Positions 50,746-61,263 are shown, numbered from the stretch's first letter. The stretch: DNA of 64,000 nt from Pseudomonas lundensis (GCF_001042985.1 NZ_JYKY01000010.1:1-64000), one strand, 5' to 3'. Translations and numbers: made by a program. Notes: generated by a model not told the origin, from the letters alone.

Positions 50746-51675
50746 TCAGAAGTAGGTAATACCAGATTTTTCAGTGCTGACGCGAGTACCGGCTTTGCCC
50801 TGAACGATGGCCTCGATATCGGCCAGGGCGCCAATGACGGCGGTTTTGCCTGTTTTACGGGCAAACTCACAGGCCGCTTCCACTTTTGGCCCCATGGAGC
50901 CGGAGGCGAAGCCGAGTTTTTCCAGCTCGTCAGGGTGCGCCTGGGAAATGCCCTTCTGGGTTGGCTTGCCCCAGTCAATAAAGGCGGCATTGACGTCAGT
51001 GGCAATGACCAGCAAGTCGCTGTCCAGTTGCTGCGCCAGCAGGGAAGAGGCCAGATCCTTGTCGATCACCGCCTCAATGCCTTGCAGCTTGCCGTCTTCG
51101 CCATACATGGTCGGAATGCCGCCACCGCCCGCGCAGATCACGATGGTGCCTTTTTCCAGCAGCCATTTGATCGGACGGATTTCGAAGATGCGTTTTGGTT
51201 TAGGGCTCGGTACCACGCGGCGGAACTTGTCGCCATCGGGGGCAATGTTCCAGCCTTTTTCAGCGGCCAGGCTTTTGGCTTCGGCTTCGCTGTACACCGG
51301 GCCGATCGGCTTGGTCGGGTTCTGGAAGGCCGGGTCTTTGGGGTCCACTTCTACCTGAGTCAGCAACGTGGCGAAGGGCGCGTCCTGCGGCAACAGATTG
51401 CCCAGTTCCTGCTCGATCATGTAACCGATCATGCCTTCGGTTTCAGCCCCCAGAACGTCCAGCGGGTAAGGGCTAACGGCGGTGTAGGCGGCAGCTTGCA
51501 GGGACAACAGGCCCACTTGCGGGCCGTTGCCGTGGGCGACGACCAGCTCATTGCCAGTGGCGATGCGGGCGATTTGGGCAGTGGCGGTGCGGATGTTTTC
51601 GCGTTGATTCTCGGCAGTCATGGGTTGACCGCGACGCAGGAGGGCGTTACCGCCCAGTGCAACGACGATACGCAT
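50746..51675 (-). CDS. arcC: Carbamate kinase
   Basis: ArcC makes ATP and CO2/NH3 from carbamoyl phosphate. The 309-residue product has [27 protein letters not shown] and CAGGGGIP, all typical. The start at 51675 has AAGGA upstream. Last enzyme of the arginine deiminase pathway. Confidence 0.95.
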   Translation of the reverse strand: MRIVVALGGNALLRRGQPMTAENQRENIRTATAQIARIATGNELVVAHGNGPQVGLLSLQAAAYTAVSPYPLDVLGAETEGMIGYMIEQELGNLLPQDAPFATLLTQVEVDPKDPAFQNPTKPIGPVYSEAEAKSLAAEKGWNIAPDGDKFRRVVPSPKPKRIFEIRPIKWLLEKGTIVICAGGGGIPTMYGEDGKLQGIEAVIDKDLASSLLAQQLDSDLLVIATDVNAAFIDWGKPTQKGISQAHPDELEKLGFASGSMGPKVEAACEFARKTGKTAVIGALADIEAIVQGKAGTRVSTEKSGITYF

Positions 51676-51718
51676 AGGTATTTCCTTAATAGAAGGGAAG
51701 TTCACAACAGCCGGGTTG

Positions 51719-51746
51719 TGCCGGAGCAGGCGAGCCCGCTCCGGCA
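51719..51746 (-). repeat. Intercistronic hairpin between arcB and arcC
   Basis: TGCCGGAGC/GCTCCGGCA (51719-51727, 51738-51746) with a 10-base loop. Stem-loops between arc cistrons are known to stabilise or process the arcDABC mRNA. Its core also resembles a Pseudomonas REP unit. Confidence 0.6.
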
Positions 51747-51759
51747 GCCATGCACGTCC

Positions 51760-52770
51760 TTAGATATCAGCCAGGGCTGCAACCAGGATTGCCTTGATGG
51801 TGTGCATGCGGTTTTCGGCTTGTTCAAAGGCAATGTTGAAGGGGGATTCAAACACTTCCTCGGTCACTTCAATGCCGTCTTTGAGGTTTGGATGGTGCTC
51901 AGCCACATCTTTACCGACCTTGGTTTCACAGTTGTGGAACGCTGGCAGGCAGTGCATGAACTTCACACGGATATTTTCGGCGGCTTTGATCAGGTCCATG
52001 TTGACCTGGTAAGGCAGCAGCAGTTTGATGCGTTCGTTCCAGGCTTCAACCGGCTCGCCCATCGACACCCAGACGTCGGTGTGGATGAAGTCCACGCCTT
52101 TGACGACCACTTTAGGGTCTTCGGTCAGGGTGATTTTGGCACCGCTTTCCTTGGCGAATTCCTGGCATTGCTTAACGAACGACTCTTCTGGCCACAGGGC
52201 TTTAGGGGCGGCGATGCGCACGTCCATGCCCAGTTTGGCGCCTATCAGCAGCAGCGAGTTACCCATGTTGTTGCGGGCGTCGCCCAGGTAGGCGTAGCTG
52301 ATGTCGTGCAGAGGCTTGTCGCTGTGTTCGCGCATGGTCAGCACGTCAGCGATCATTTGCGTCGGGTGGAATTCAGCGGTCAAGCCGTTGAACACCGGTA
52401 CACCAGCGTACTTGGCCAGTTCTTCAACGATTTCCTGCGCAAAGCCACGGTACTCGATGGCATCAAACATGCGGCCCAGAACGCGGGCGGTGTCTTTCAT
52501 GCTTTCTTTGTGGCCGATCTGCGAAGAAACCGGGTCGATGTAGGTGACGTGGGCGCCTTGGTCGTGAGCGGCCACTTCGAACGCGCAACGGGTACGGGTC
52601 GACGTTTTTTCAAAGATCAGCGCAATGTTTTTGCCTTTGAGGTGCGGCTCTTCAGTACCGGTGTACTTGGCGCGCTTGAGATCACGAGACAGGTCCAGCA
52701 GGTAGTGCAGTTCGCGTTGGGTGTGGTGCACCAAGCTGAGCAGGCTGCGGTTTTTCATGTTAAACGCCAT
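51760..52770 (-). CDS. arcB: Ornithine carbamoyltransferase, catabolic
   Basis: This is a 336-residue enzyme of the arginine deiminase pathway. Carbamoyl-phosphate site [15 protein letters not shown]; ornithine site HCLPAFHN; and [12 protein letters not shown] are present. The start ([13 protein letters not shown]) at 52770 has GGAG upstream. The [17 protein letters not shown]-terminus matches the catabolic (ArcB) rather than the anabolic (ArgF) form. Confidence 0.95.
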   Translation of the reverse strand: MAFNMKNRSLLSLVHHTQRELHYLLDLSRDLKRAKYTGTEEPHLKGKNIALIFEKTSTRTRCAFEVAAHDQGAHVTYIDPVSSQIGHKESMKDTARVLGRMFDAIEYRGFAQEIVEELAKYAGVPVFNGLTAEFHPTQMIADVLTMREHSDKPLHDISYAYLGDARNNMGNSLLLIGAKLGMDVRIAAPKALWPEESFVKQCQEFAKESGAKITLTEDPKVVVKGVDFIHTDVWVSMGEPVEAWNERIKLLLPYQVNMDLIKAAENIRVKFMHCLPAFHNCETKVGKDVAEHHPNLKDGIEVTEEVFESPFNIAFEQAENRMHTIKAILVAALADI

Positions 52771-52797
52771 GGGAATCTCCTGGGTTTCTGGTAACCG

Positions 52798-52830
52798 GCT
52801 TGCGCCGCCCGGTTCGGGGCTGGCGCAAGC
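52798..52830 (-). repeat. Intercistronic hairpin between arcA and arcB
   Basis: GCTTGCGCC (52798-52806) pairs with GGCGCAAGC (52822-52830) over a 15-base loop. No T tract. Probably an mRNA-processing or stabilising structure. Confidence 0.6.
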
Positions 52831-52845
52831 ATTCAAAGGGATGAA

Positions 52846-54102
52846 TTAATAGTCAATCGGGTCGCGGATGATTGGGCAGGTCATGCAGTGACCGCCGCCA
52901 CGGCCGCGTCCCAGCTCAGAGGCGCTGATGGTGATGACTTCCACACCGGCCTTGCGCAGCAGGGTGTTGGTGTAGGTGTTGCGGTCGTAACCGATCACCA
53001 CGCCAGGCTCCAGTGCCACAACGTTGTTGCCGTCGTCCCACTGCTCGCGTTCTGCCGCGAAGGAGTTGCCGCCGGTCTCAACCACACGCAGGGCTTTAAC
53101 GCCCAGCGCTTTGGCGACCACATCCAGGAAGCTGCTTTCTTCACGTCGAACGTCAATGCCGCCCTGTTTGCTCTCGTCCGGGTACAGCGAGAAGGCAACA
53201 ATTTGGTTCACGACTTCAGGGAAGATGGTGACCAGATCGCGGTCGCAGAAGCTGAACACGGTGTCCAGGTGCATCGCGGCGCGGGATTTAGGCATACCGG
53301 CAACGATCACGCGTTCCACGGCTTTGTTCTTGAACAGGTTCTGCGCCAGTTGGCCAATGGCCTGGCGCGATGTACGTTCGCCCATACCGATCAGTACCAC
53401 GCCTTTGCCGATTGGCATCACGTCGCCACCTTCAAGGCTGGCGTTGCCGTGGTCCAGAGTCGGGTCGCCGTACCAGATCTGGAAGTCGGCGTTGGTGAAC
53501 TCAGGGTGGAACTTGTAGATCGCGGTGGTCAGCAGGGTTTCCTGACGACGCGCTGGCCAGTACATCGGGTTCAGTGTCACGCCACCGTAGATCCAGCAGG
53601 TGGTGTCACGGGTGAACTGGGTGTTGGGCAGCGGTGGCAGGATAAAGCTGGTGTGGCCGAGGAAGTCGCGGAACATCTCGATGGTTTTGCCACCGAAGCT
53701 GTCCGGCAGGTCGTCGGCCGACACACCACCGATCAGGAACTCAGCCGCTTTGCGTGGCTCAAGGCTTTTGATCCAGGCTTTGACTTCGTGCACCAGACCC
53801 ACACCCACCTGATTGGGGGTCACTTTGTGGTCAAGAATCCAGTCCAGTGCTTCAGGCATCGCCACGATGTCGGTCAGCAGGTTGTGCATTTCCAGTACAT
53901 CGATACCGCGCTCGCGCATCTTGGTCACGAAGTCGAAGTGGTCGCGCTTGGCCTGGTTGACCCACAACACGTCATCAAACAGCAGCTCGTCGCAGTTGTT
54001 TGGCGTCAGGCGCTGGTGAGCCAGGCCAGGGGAGCAAACCATCACTTTGCGCAGTTTGCCGGCTTCGGAATGTACGCCGTATTTCACTTTTTCCGTGGTC
54101 AT
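52846..54102 (-). CDS. arcA: Arginine deiminase
   Basis: ArcA converts arginine to citrulline and ammonia. The 418-residue product carries [27 protein letters not shown] and the catalytic Cys in [11 protein letters not shown]. The ATG at 54102 follows GGAGGT at 8 bp. Confidence 0.96.
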   Translation of the reverse strand: MTTEKVKYGVHSEAGKLRKVMVCSPGLAHQRLTPNNCDELLFDDVLWVNQAKRDHFDFVTKMRERGIDVLEMHNLLTDIVAMPEALDWILDHKVTPNQVGVGLVHEVKAWIKSLEPRKAAEFLIGGVSADDLPDSFGGKTIEMFRDFLGHTSFILPPLPNTQFTRDTTCWIYGGVTLNPMYWPARRQETLLTTAIYKFHPEFTNADFQIWYGDPTLDHGNASLEGGDVMPIGKGVVLIGMGERTSRQAIGQLAQNLFKNKAVERVIVAGMPKSRAAMHLDTVFSFCDRDLVTIFPEVVNQIVAFSLYPDESKQGGIDVRREESSFLDVVAKALGVKALRVVETGGNSFAAEREQWDDGNNVVALEPGVVIGYDRNTYTNTLLRKAGVEVITISASELGRGRGGGHCMTCPIIRDPIDY

Positions 54103-54135
54103 TACAGTCAACCTCCAAAGTACATAAACAGGGAC

Positions 54136-55563
54136 TTACAGGGTCAGAAAGCCGTCGTACAGTCCATAGGCCGCCACCAGGGCGCCGATGATGACGGCAG
54201 CAAAAATCACTTTTTCAATGCTGGTAAACACTTGCTGGCCTGTCTCGCGTTTAGCCTTGGCGAAGAAGATCGCGCCAGGTGCGTACAGCAGGGCCGATAG
54301 CAGCAGGTATTTCAGGCCGCCGGCATACAACAGCCACACGGCGTAGATCAGGGCGATGCCGCCGATGATCAGGTCTTTCTTGCGTTCTGCCAGTGCGTTC
54401 TCGTAGGTCTCGCCGCGCACCGCCAGCAGCAGGCCGTAAGCCGCCGACCAGAGGTAAGGCACGAGGATCATCGAGGTCGCCAGGTAGATCAGCGACAGGT
54501 AAGTGCTGGCCGAGAACAGGGTGATAACCAGGAACACCTGCACCATGGCGTTGGTCAGCCACAAGGCGTTGACCGGTACATGGTTGGCGTTTTCCTTTTT
54601 CAGGAAGGCCGGCATGGTGTGGTCTTTGGCGGCCGAGAACATGATTTCGGCGCACAGCAGGACCCACGACAGCAGGGCACCCAGCAGCGAGATGATCAAA
54701 CCGACACTGATCAGCACCGCGCCCCAGTGACCGACCACATGCTCAAGCACGGCCGCCATCGAAGGGTTTTGCAGTTTGGCCAGTTCGGGCTGAGTCATGA
54801 TGCCCAGCGACAGCACGTTCACCAGTACCAGCAACAGCAGCACGGTGATGAAGCCGATCACAGTGGCTTTACCCACGTCCGAACGTTTCTCGGCACGGGA
54901 AGAGAAGATGCTCGCGCCTTCGATACCGATGAACACCCAGACGGTGACCAGCATCATGTTGCGCACCTGGTCCATCACGCTGCCCAGATCAGGGTTTTTC
55001 AGGCCCCAGATGTCACTGGTGAAGATGTCCAGTTTGAAAGCGAAGACCGCGATCAGAATGAACAGGATCAGCGGCACGACCTTGGCCACCGTGGTCACCA
55101 GGTTGATGAACGCTGCTTCCTTGATACCGCGCAGAACGAGGAAGTGAACGGCCCACAGCAGGACCGACGCGCCGATGATCGCGGCGGGGGTGTTGCCTTC
55201 ACCAAAGATCGGGAAGAAATACCCCAGCGTACTGAACAGCAACACAAAGTAGCCGACGTTGCCCAACCAGGCACTGATCCAGTAACCCCAGGCGGATGAG
55301 AAACCCATGTAATCGCCAAAACCGGCCTTGGCATAGGCGTAGACGCCGCCGTCGAGGTCGGGTTTGCGGTTAGCGAGGGTCTGGAAGACAAAAGCGAGGG
55401 TCAGCATACCGACTGCGGTGATTGCCCAACCAATAAGTACGGCTCCAACATCGGCACTTGCTGCCATGTTTTGAGGTAGCGAAAAAATACCGCCACCAAT
55501 CATTGAGCCGACTACCAGAGCAACCAACGCACCCAATCGTAGTTTTCCGGGAGTATCAGACAT
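54136..55563 (-). CDS. arcD: Arginine-ornithine antiporter ArcD
   Basis: This 475-residue inner membrane exchanger of the APC superfamily has about 12-13 segments. It begins LVGSMIGGGIFSLPQNMAASADVGAVL-type sequence and contains NRKPDLDGGVYAYAKAGFGDYMGF. First gene of arcDABC, 33 bp before arcA. The start at 55563 has GGAG at 9 bp spacing. It is highly similar to the divergent paralogue at 56022. Confidence 0.95.
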   Translation of the reverse strand: MSDTPGKLRLGALVALVVGSMIGGGIFSLPQNMAASADVGAVLIGWAITAVGMLTLAFVFQTLANRKPDLDGGVYAYAKAGFGDYMGFSSAWGYWISAWLGNVGYFVLLFSTLGYFFPIFGEGNTPAAIIGASVLLWAVHFLVLRGIKEAAFINLVTTVAKVVPLILFILIAVFAFKLDIFTSDIWGLKNPDLGSVMDQVRNMMLVTVWVFIGIEGASIFSSRAEKRSDVGKATVIGFITVLLLLVLVNVLSLGIMTQPELAKLQNPSMAAVLEHVVGHWGAVLISVGLIISLLGALLSWVLLCAEIMFSAAKDHTMPAFLKKENANHVPVNALWLTNAMVQVFLVITLFSASTYLSLIYLATSMILVPYLWSAAYGLLLAVRGETYENALAERKKDLIIGGIALIYAVWLLYAGGLKYLLLSALLYAPGAIFFAKAKRETGQQVFTSIEKVIFAAVIIGALVAAYGLYDGFLTL

Positions 55564-56021
55564 TTGTGTTAACTCCAATCCAGGAGAAGTGAGGCCTTAA
55601 GATAATTCCGTTGATATTTCAGCCGTTTGACTTAGATCAGGGCATTACTACATTCCATTGTGTGGCGCGTGGGAAGGTCGCAATCACGTATTATTTTGAC
55701 GCTTCCTGAAAGGCCCGCTCCAGAGGACTTACAGGTTTTTAATACGCATGTGGCAACAAGGTCGTGGGGATTGAAGCTAGTCACTATTTTCAGTTTTGCA
55801 AATGTCGCTTTCATATTTCATGAACCGCGCCATGAAATAAAAACGTCATGTACACAGGGTTGTTTTTTCAGGCTTCAATAGAAAATCTTGCGATTAAGAA
55901 AGAAGGGGCTTATTGCGGGGTGCTTATAGACGTTTAACCGGCGCATATATTTAGTCAGTGAACATCTGTAGCCTATTAAGCGTGTATCGAAAACAGTTCC
56001 AGACCCAATAACGAGGTGGCG
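55564..56021. other. Divergent promoter region between two arcD genes
   Basis: This 458-bp region has no gene. It holds the ANR box at 55627-55640. I see no second ANR box close to the divergent copy. The middle (55700-55990) is AT-rich and may contain its promoter. Confidence 0.5.
55627..55640 (-). promoter_or_regulatory. ANR box of the arcDABC operon
   Basis: TTGACTTAGATCAG fits the TTGAT-N4-ATCAA (FNR/ANR) consensus with C and G at the outer positions, as in known arc promoters. Centred at 55633.5, it would place the start near 55592, about 29 nt before arcD. ANR activates this operon at low oxygen. Confidence 0.8.
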
Positions 56022-57449
56022 ATGTCGCAACAAACCCAGAAGCTTCGGCTTAATGCTTTGATCGCCCTGGTGGTCGGTTCCATGATTGGCGGCGGGATTT
56101 TTTCGCTGCCGCAAAATATTGCGGAACACGCCGCTGGCGGGGCAGTCCTGATTGGTTGGGGCATTACCGCGGTGGGGATGCTGGCGCTGGCGTTTGTGTT
56201 CCAGACCCTCGCTAACCGCAAACCGGAACTCGATTCCGGGGTCTACGCCTACGCCAAGGCCGGTTTTGGCGATTACATGGGCTTTTCTTCGGCCTGGGGC
56301 TACTGGATCAGCGCGTGGATGGGCAACGTCGGCTACTTTGTGTTGCTGTTCAGTACGCTGGGGTATTTCGTATCGGTCTTCGGTCAGGGCAACACGCCCA
56401 TCGCCATTGGCTGCGCCTCGCTGTTGTTGTGGGGTGTGCACTTTCTGGTGCTGCGCGGCATCAAGGAAGCGGCGTTTATCAACCAGATCACCACCGTGGC
56501 GAAAATCGTCCCGATCGTAATGTTTATCGTGTTGACCGGCGTCGCGTTTAAAGCCGACATCTTCACCCTGGACTTCTGGGGCACCGAAACCCCCAGCCTG
56601 GGCAGCGTGATGGACCAGGTGCGCAACATGATGCTGGTGACAGTGTTCGTGTTTATCGGCATTGAAGGCGCCAGTGTTTATTCGGGGCGCGCCGAAAAAC
56701 GCTCGGACGTGGGCAAAGCCACGGTCATCGGTTTTTTGGGGGTGCTGGCACTGTTGGTGCTGGTGAACGTGCTGTCGCTGGGCATCATGACCCAGCCGGA
56801 ACTGGCCAAACTGCAAAACCCGTCCATGGCTGGCGTGCTCAAGCATGTGGTGGGGGAGTGGGGCGCCATTTTGATCAGCATCGGGTTAGCCATCTCGTTG
56901 CTGGGGGCGCTGCTCTCGTGGGCATTGTTATGCGCCGAGATCCTGTTTGCCACGGCCAAAGACAACACCATGCCGGCGTTCCTGAAAAAGGAAAACGCCA
57001 ACCATGTCCCGGTCAACGCCCTGTGGCTGACCAACAGCATGATCCAGATATTCCTGCTGATCACCCTGGTGTCGGCGGGCACGTACACCAGCCTGATCTA
57101 CCTGGCGTCGTCGATGATCCTCGTGCCTTACCTGTGGTCGGCGGCTTATGCAGTGTTGTTATGCATCAAGGGCGAGACTTACTCGCAGGCCAGCCGTTCG
57201 CGTTTCAAAGACCTGTTGGTGGGGCTGATCGCCCTGATTTATGCCATGTGGTTGCTGTATGCGGCGGGGCCCAAGTACTTGCTGCTGTCGGCGTTGCTGT
57301 ATGCGCCGGGGGTGTTCTTCTTTGCCAAGGCTAAACGTGAACAGGGTGAGCCGCTGTTTGTCGCCGCAGAACGGGCGATCTTCGGAGCGGTGGTGGTGGC
57401 GGCCCTGGCGGCGGCTTATGGGCTGTATGCGGGTGAATTGACGTTGTAA
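56022..57449 (+). CDS. Second ArcD-type arginine-ornithine antiporter
   Basis: This is a 475-residue paralogue, exactly the same length as ArcD at 54136, divergently transcribed. Most of the sequence is the same (KLRLNALIALVVGSMIGGGI; PAFLKKENANHVPVNALWL), with the N-terminal 10 residues and several loops differing (QNIAEHAAGGAVL). Start ATG 56022 with GAGG 5 bp upstream. Either a duplicated ArcD or a specialised antiporter; direction of exchange not known. Confidence 0.9.
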   Translation: MSQQTQKLRLNALIALVVGSMIGGGIFSLPQNIAEHAAGGAVLIGWGITAVGMLALAFVFQTLANRKPELDSGVYAYAKAGFGDYMGFSSAWGYWISAWMGNVGYFVLLFSTLGYFVSVFGQGNTPIAIGCASLLLWGVHFLVLRGIKEAAFINQITTVAKIVPIVMFIVLTGVAFKADIFTLDFWGTETPSLGSVMDQVRNMMLVTVFVFIGIEGASVYSGRAEKRSDVGKATVIGFLGVLALLVLVNVLSLGIMTQPELAKLQNPSMAGVLKHVVGEWGAILISIGLAISLLGALLSWALLCAEILFATAKDNTMPAFLKKENANHVPVNALWLTNSMIQIFLLITLVSAGTYTSLIYLASSMILVPYLWSAAYAVLLCIKGETYSQASRSRFKDLLVGLIALIYAMWLLYAAGPKYLLLSALLYAPGVFFFAKAKREQGEPLFVAAERAIFGAVVVAALAAAYGLYAGELTL

Positions 57450-57480
57450 GCGCGCCGGGTTGAAGCGATGGTGCCGCCTG

Positions 57481-57882
57481 CTACAGCGCGGGTGGTAACC
57501 GTTCCGGCCGGGACCAGATCCACAGATTGCCCAGGCTCATGCCCGCAATGGCCAGAAATACCGGCCATTGATGCTCAAGCACGTACAACATCAACCCCGC
57601 GCAGATCAGCATGCTGATGGTGGCGCTGACTTTGGCTTTGCGTTGAATGATTTTGCCGTTGCGCCAATTGCTCAGGATCGGGCCGAACAGGCGGTGGTTT
57701 TCCAGCCAGGCGCTCAGTCGCGGCGAGCTTTTGGTCGCGGCCCAGGCCGCCAGCAAAATGAACTCGGTGGTCGGCAGCCCCGGCACCACGATGGCGATCA
57801 GGCCGATGCCCAGGCTGACGTAGGCCAGCAGGCCGAAGAGGATTTGGGCTATTTTCGACGGGGATTGGGTTTGGCGGGTCAT
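57481..57882 (-). CDS. DUF454/YbaN-family membrane protein
   Basis: The product is 133 residues with three membrane segments (IAQILFGLLAYVSLGIGLIAIVVPGLPTTEFILLAAWA and later pieces). The PGLPTTEFILLA core identifies DUF454/YbaN. Function unknown. A start 15 bp upstream is possible. Confidence 0.87.
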   Translation of the reverse strand: MTRQTQSPSKIAQILFGLLAYVSLGIGLIAIVVPGLPTTEFILLAAWAATKSSPRLSAWLENHRLFGPILSNWRNGKIIQRKAKVSATISMLICAGLMLYVLEHQWPVFLAIAGMSLGNLWIWSRPERLPPAL

Positions 57883-57940
57883 AAGCTCAAGACGCAAAAA
57901 AGAGTGCTCGGCCAGCGCGCGCCGACCGAGCAGGTCTAGC

Positions 57941-58549
57941 TTAAGCCAGTTCTGGCTGAGCAGCGTAGGCGTGTTCCAGTAATACGGTGAAACGCTCGAA
58001 GGCCGCTACTGCACCTTTGTCTAGATCGGCCTCTTCTTCAGCACTCAGCTCCAGGCCATCAAGGGTTTTGACGAAGCGTTTCCAGCCTTCAGCGCGGCCG
58101 CCGGCTGGCTCGCCCAAGTGACGGGCGCCGAAGGTGTCGCTCAGCTCCAGTGCCACGGCCCGTTTGATCAGGAAGGCGGCGCCCAGCTTGGAACCTTCCG
58201 ACACAAAGATCCAGCCCAGCGCGTGAGCCTTGCTTGGCGCGTTGACCGCGCCTGCGACAGGAGCCGGGACTTCAGTGTTGAGGTCTGCGAGGTCAGCTTT
58301 GGCTTGCTCTGCGCGGCAACGCTCTGGCAAGTCCGGGACGATTTCTTTCAACGAAGGGTCGGTGTACAGCGCTTGCAGTTCCGATTGAAAGAGGTATTGA
58401 GCCACCACAAAGCGGGCAAAGTTTTCCCGGGTCTCAAAGGGTTTGTGGGCCTTGACCAGCGCGTCGAGTTTTTGATGAGGCTCGTGGGTGATCTGGTTCA
58501 GGCGTTGGGAATGCAGGGCAGGACGCTGTGCAGTGTCTTGAGAGGTCAT
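57941..58549 (-). CDS. hemO: Heme oxygenase (biliverdin-producing)
   Basis: This 202-residue heme-degrading enzyme resembles the HemO/PigA group of Pseudomonas. Proximal-type His lies in QITHEPHQKLDALV, and the distal helix G-x-x-x-G is LGWIFVSEGSKLGAAF. It releases iron from heme imported by the neighbouring HxuA receptor. AAGGA precedes the ATG at 58549. A BphO-type role with a bacteriophytochrome is less likely since no phytochrome gene is adjacent. Confidence 0.88.
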   Translation of the reverse strand: MTSQDTAQRPALHSQRLNQITHEPHQKLDALVKAHKPFETRENFARFVVAQYLFQSELQALYTDPSLKEIVPDLPERCRAEQAKADLADLNTEVPAPVAGAVNAPSKAHALGWIFVSEGSKLGAAFLIKRAVALELSDTFGARHLGEPAGGRAEGWKRFVKTLDGLELSAEEEADLDKGAVAAFERFTVLLEHAYAAQPELA

Positions 58550-58620
58550 GAAGATGTCCTTGAGAATGAGATGCGCTTGGTAACTAGACGAACAAGAAGA
58601 CGCGTGACAGTAAAAAATCC

Positions 58621-58650
58621 TCACTGCGCAGCGAAAACACCGCGCAGTGA
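58621..58650 (-). terminator. Hairpin with T tract between hxuA and the heme oxygenase gene
   Basis: TCACTGCGC (58621-58629) pairs with GCGCAGTGA (58642-58650); on the minus strand GGA and then six T follow. It could terminate or attenuate transcription between hxuA and hemO. Confidence 0.6.
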
Positions 58651-58659
58651 GAACGCCGG

Positions 58660-61263
58660 CTAGATGTCCCAGACCAGGTTGATCGCGAAGTTGCGGCCCG
58701 GCTGGGTCAGGCGGTCGAGGTTGGCCGGGTTTACGGCCGATGCTTCACCCACGCCGTCGTAGCTGCGCACGTCATCCCACAGCCAATACTTTTTGTCGGT
58801 CAGGTTGTACACGCCTGCGCTGACGGTCACGTCTTGCGTCACTTTGTAATAGGCGCTCACGTCCACAATGCCGAACCCCGGGGTTTCGAATCGTTTGCCC
58901 TGAATGTCTGGCGCTTTGAAGGCGGTGTCGTCGATGCGGTCTTTTTTCTTGACCAGGGTCCAGCTCACCAGAGCGCCATAGTTGTCCTGGTCATAACCGA
59001 GGCCAAACACTCCCGTCAGCGGGTTCACGCTGTTGAGTGGCTGGCCGGTGTCATCGTTGCGGCCATAGGCGTAAGCAATCGACCCTTTGGTGTACAGGCC
59101 ACGCGGAGCCCCGAAGGCGTCCAGTTGCAACTGGCCTTTAAGCTCGACGCCCTTGATGGTGGCGTGCTTGATGTTGCGGCTCTGGAAGCTGTCCATGTCA
59201 TAACCGGGGGTGACGTTATCTTCATCGATAAAGTCGCGGTATTTGTTGTAGAACACCGCCACGTCAAACGAGCCTTCGTCGAAGTGGCCGCGCAGGCCGG
59301 TTTCGTAGCTTTTGCTCTTTTCCGGCTCAAGGTTGGGGTTGGGTTCGACGACGTAACCTTCCTGCAGGTTTTCGAAGCGGCCGTACAGCGCCTTAGCGGT
59401 CGGGGTACGGAAACCTTCGGAGTATTGGCCGAACCAGGTGTAGTGGTCGTTGAACGCGTAGGTCACGCCCAGTTTTGGGGAAAGGCGGTGCCAGGTTTTT
59501 TCATCGTCGCTGACGGGGTATTTACCGTCGGGGTTGACCGCGTTCTGGAACTCCTGGGTGATCTTGGGCTTGAGGCGCGTGTAGTCGTAGCGCACGCCGG
59601 GCATGAAGGTCCATTGATTCCAGCTGATTTCGTCTTGCGCAAACAGGCTGTAGGTGTCGATGGTCGGGTCCGGGAAGTCGCTGACTTTGGCGAACACGTC
59701 GCCTTTGGCCGTGCTCAGGGCGCCGACTGCTTTACAGCCAGCACCTACCGCAAGGCACACCGCGCTGCCGGAACGCGAGCCGGTGACCTTGTCGTGTTTC
59801 AAAGTGGTGCCATAGGTCAGCAAATGGTCGGTGGGGCCGACTGCGAAGGCTTTGTCGAACTGGGCATCGAACACCCATTGCTGCTCTTTATAGCGGGTGT
59901 CGCGGGTGCGATACACATCACGGCTGAACGGGAAGTAGCGTTCTTCGGTGCTTTGGTCGGTCTTGGCCACCTGATAGTTGAGGCTCAGTTTGCCGTGGTC
60001 GGCCAGCAGGCTGTCGAGCGCGAAGGTGTTTTCAATGCCGAAACGCTCGCGGGTCACGGTGTCATTACCGTTGCGTGACTTGTACATGCCCAGCGGTTGG
60101 CCCAGGTTGAACGGGCCGCCTACCACGCTTTTCTGGTTGATGTCGCGCTCGTCCCGGTAGTTCTCGTAGGTGAACGCCAGTCGGTCGTCATCGTTGTAGT
60201 TCCAGCCCGCCTTGGCCAATACGTTGGTGGTGTTCACGTCTTGCGGGTTGGCCGCAGTGCGCGTCAGGCCGGTGCCGCCGTGGTTGCCATAGGATTCGGT
60301 TTCGTGGCCGTCCCGGCGGCTCACATGCAACAAACCGTCGAACTGGTCGGCGCGGCCTGCCACGGTGGCGGACTTGAGCCAGCTGCGGTCGGCCGAACTG
60401 TAACCCGTCTTCAGGCGTGCGCCTGCCTCCTGGCCCGGTTTGATGATGTCGTCCGGGTTGAGGGTGAAGTAGCTCACCGCGCCGCCGATGGCGTTGCTGC
60501 CATACAGCACCGAGGCCGGGCCGCGCAGGATTTCTACGCGCTTGACGATTTCCGGGTCGACGTAGTTGCGCTGGGTTTTGGCGAACGGACCGTTGAAGAA
60601 CGAGTTGGGGATTTCAACTCCATCGACTTGAGTCAGGATCCGGTCACCGTCGATGCCGCGAATGTTGTAACCGCTGATGCCGCCGCGCAGACCGCCGCCG
60701 CCCACGGACACGCCCGGTTCATAGCGCACCAGTTCTTTGATGGTGTTGACGTTTTGACGGTCGAGTTGTTCACGGTCTTGCACGGTCACGGTGCTGGGCA
60801 CGCTGATGACGTCTTGTTCCTGACGTGTGGCGCTGATGGTCACTTGCTGCAGGGCGAGGGTGCCGCTGCCGGCGGAACGTTTTTCGAGGACGATGTTATT
60901 GCTGCCCAGTTTGCGGTAGCCCAGGTTGGTGCCGATCAACAGGCGGTCGAGTGCCTTTTCTGGCGACAGAGACCCGCGTACACCCGGTGAAGACACGTTC
61001 TGCCCCAGTTCGGCCGGTAAACCGACTTGCCAGCCGGTGACGGCCGTGAAGTCGTTGAGCGCCGACACCAGCGGCTGCTGCGATATCGCGAATTTGTAAT
61101 TGCCCACAGCGCGGCGTTCAGGTGGCGCATCGGTTGCGGCCATGGCCGGAACGGCGTGCGCGCCGGCCATCAGCACGGCGACGGTCAACAACGACAAAGT
61201 GCACGGGTGTTTTGGGCGGGTGCGACCGTTGGAAGAGGACCGGCTGTTGAAACGTGTGGGCAT
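58660..61263 (-). CDS. hxuA: TonB-dependent heme receptor (HxuA-like) with sigma-signalling domain
   Basis: The product is 867 residues. Signal peptide (VAVLMAGAHAVPAMA); secretin/TonB short N-terminal STN domain (about 50-125, FAISQQPLVSALNDF), which signals to HxuR; plug domain (about 140-270, ERPLD-like QDREQLDRQNVNTIKELVRYEPGV); 22-strand barrel ending in aromatic ... NLVWDI. Heme-receptor motifs FRTP and NPNL are present (GFRTPTAKALYG, EPNPNLEPEKSKS). The STN domain plus flanking sigma/anti-sigma genes match the HxuIRA system of P. aeruginosa. Confidence 0.9.
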   Translation of the reverse strand: MPTRFNSRSSSNGRTRPKHPCTLSLLTVAVLMAGAHAVPAMAATDAPPERRAVGNYKFAISQQPLVSALNDFTAVTGWQVGLPAELGQNVSSPGVRGSLSPEKALDRLLIGTNLGYRKLGSNNIVLEKRSAGSGTLALQQVTISATRQEQDVISVPSTVTVQDREQLDRQNVNTIKELVRYEPGVSVGGGGLRGGISGYNIRGIDGDRILTQVDGVEIPNSFFNGPFAKTQRNYVDPEIVKRVEILRGPASVLYGSNAIGGAVSYFTLNPDDIIKPGQEAGARLKTGYSSADRSWLKSATVAGRADQFDGLLHVSRRDGHETESYGNHGGTGLTRTAANPQDVNTTNVLAKAGWNYNDDDRLAFTYENYRDERDINQKSVVGGPFNLGQPLGMYKSRNGNDTVTRERFGIENTFALDSLLADHGKLSLNYQVAKTDQSTEERYFPFSRDVYRTRDTRYKEQQWVFDAQFDKAFAVGPTDHLLTYGTTLKHDKVTGSRSGSAVCLAVGAGCKAVGALSTAKGDVFAKVSDFPDPTIDTYSLFAQDEISWNQWTFMPGVRYDYTRLKPKITQEFQNAVNPDGKYPVSDDEKTWHRLSPKLGVTYAFNDHYTWFGQYSEGFRTPTAKALYGRFENLQEGYVVEPNPNLEPEKSKSYETGLRGHFDEGSFDVAVFYNKYRDFIDEDNVTPGYDMDSFQSRNIKHATIKGVELKGQLQLDAFGAPRGLYTKGSIAYAYGRNDDTGQPLNSVNPLTGVFGLGYDQDNYGALVSWTLVKKKDRIDDTAFKAPDIQGKRFETPGFGIVDVSAYYKVTQDVTVSAGVYNLTDKKYWLWDDVRSYDGVGEASAVNPANLDRLTQPGRNFAINLVWDI

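Noticed and set aside
46261-54300. Very long open frames opposite gcvP, gcsR, arcC/arcB and arcA (470-619 codons)
   Set aside because: They are mirror frames of strongly biased GC-rich codons in well-recognised genes, with compositions (Gln, His, Ala, Val rich) typical of shadows.
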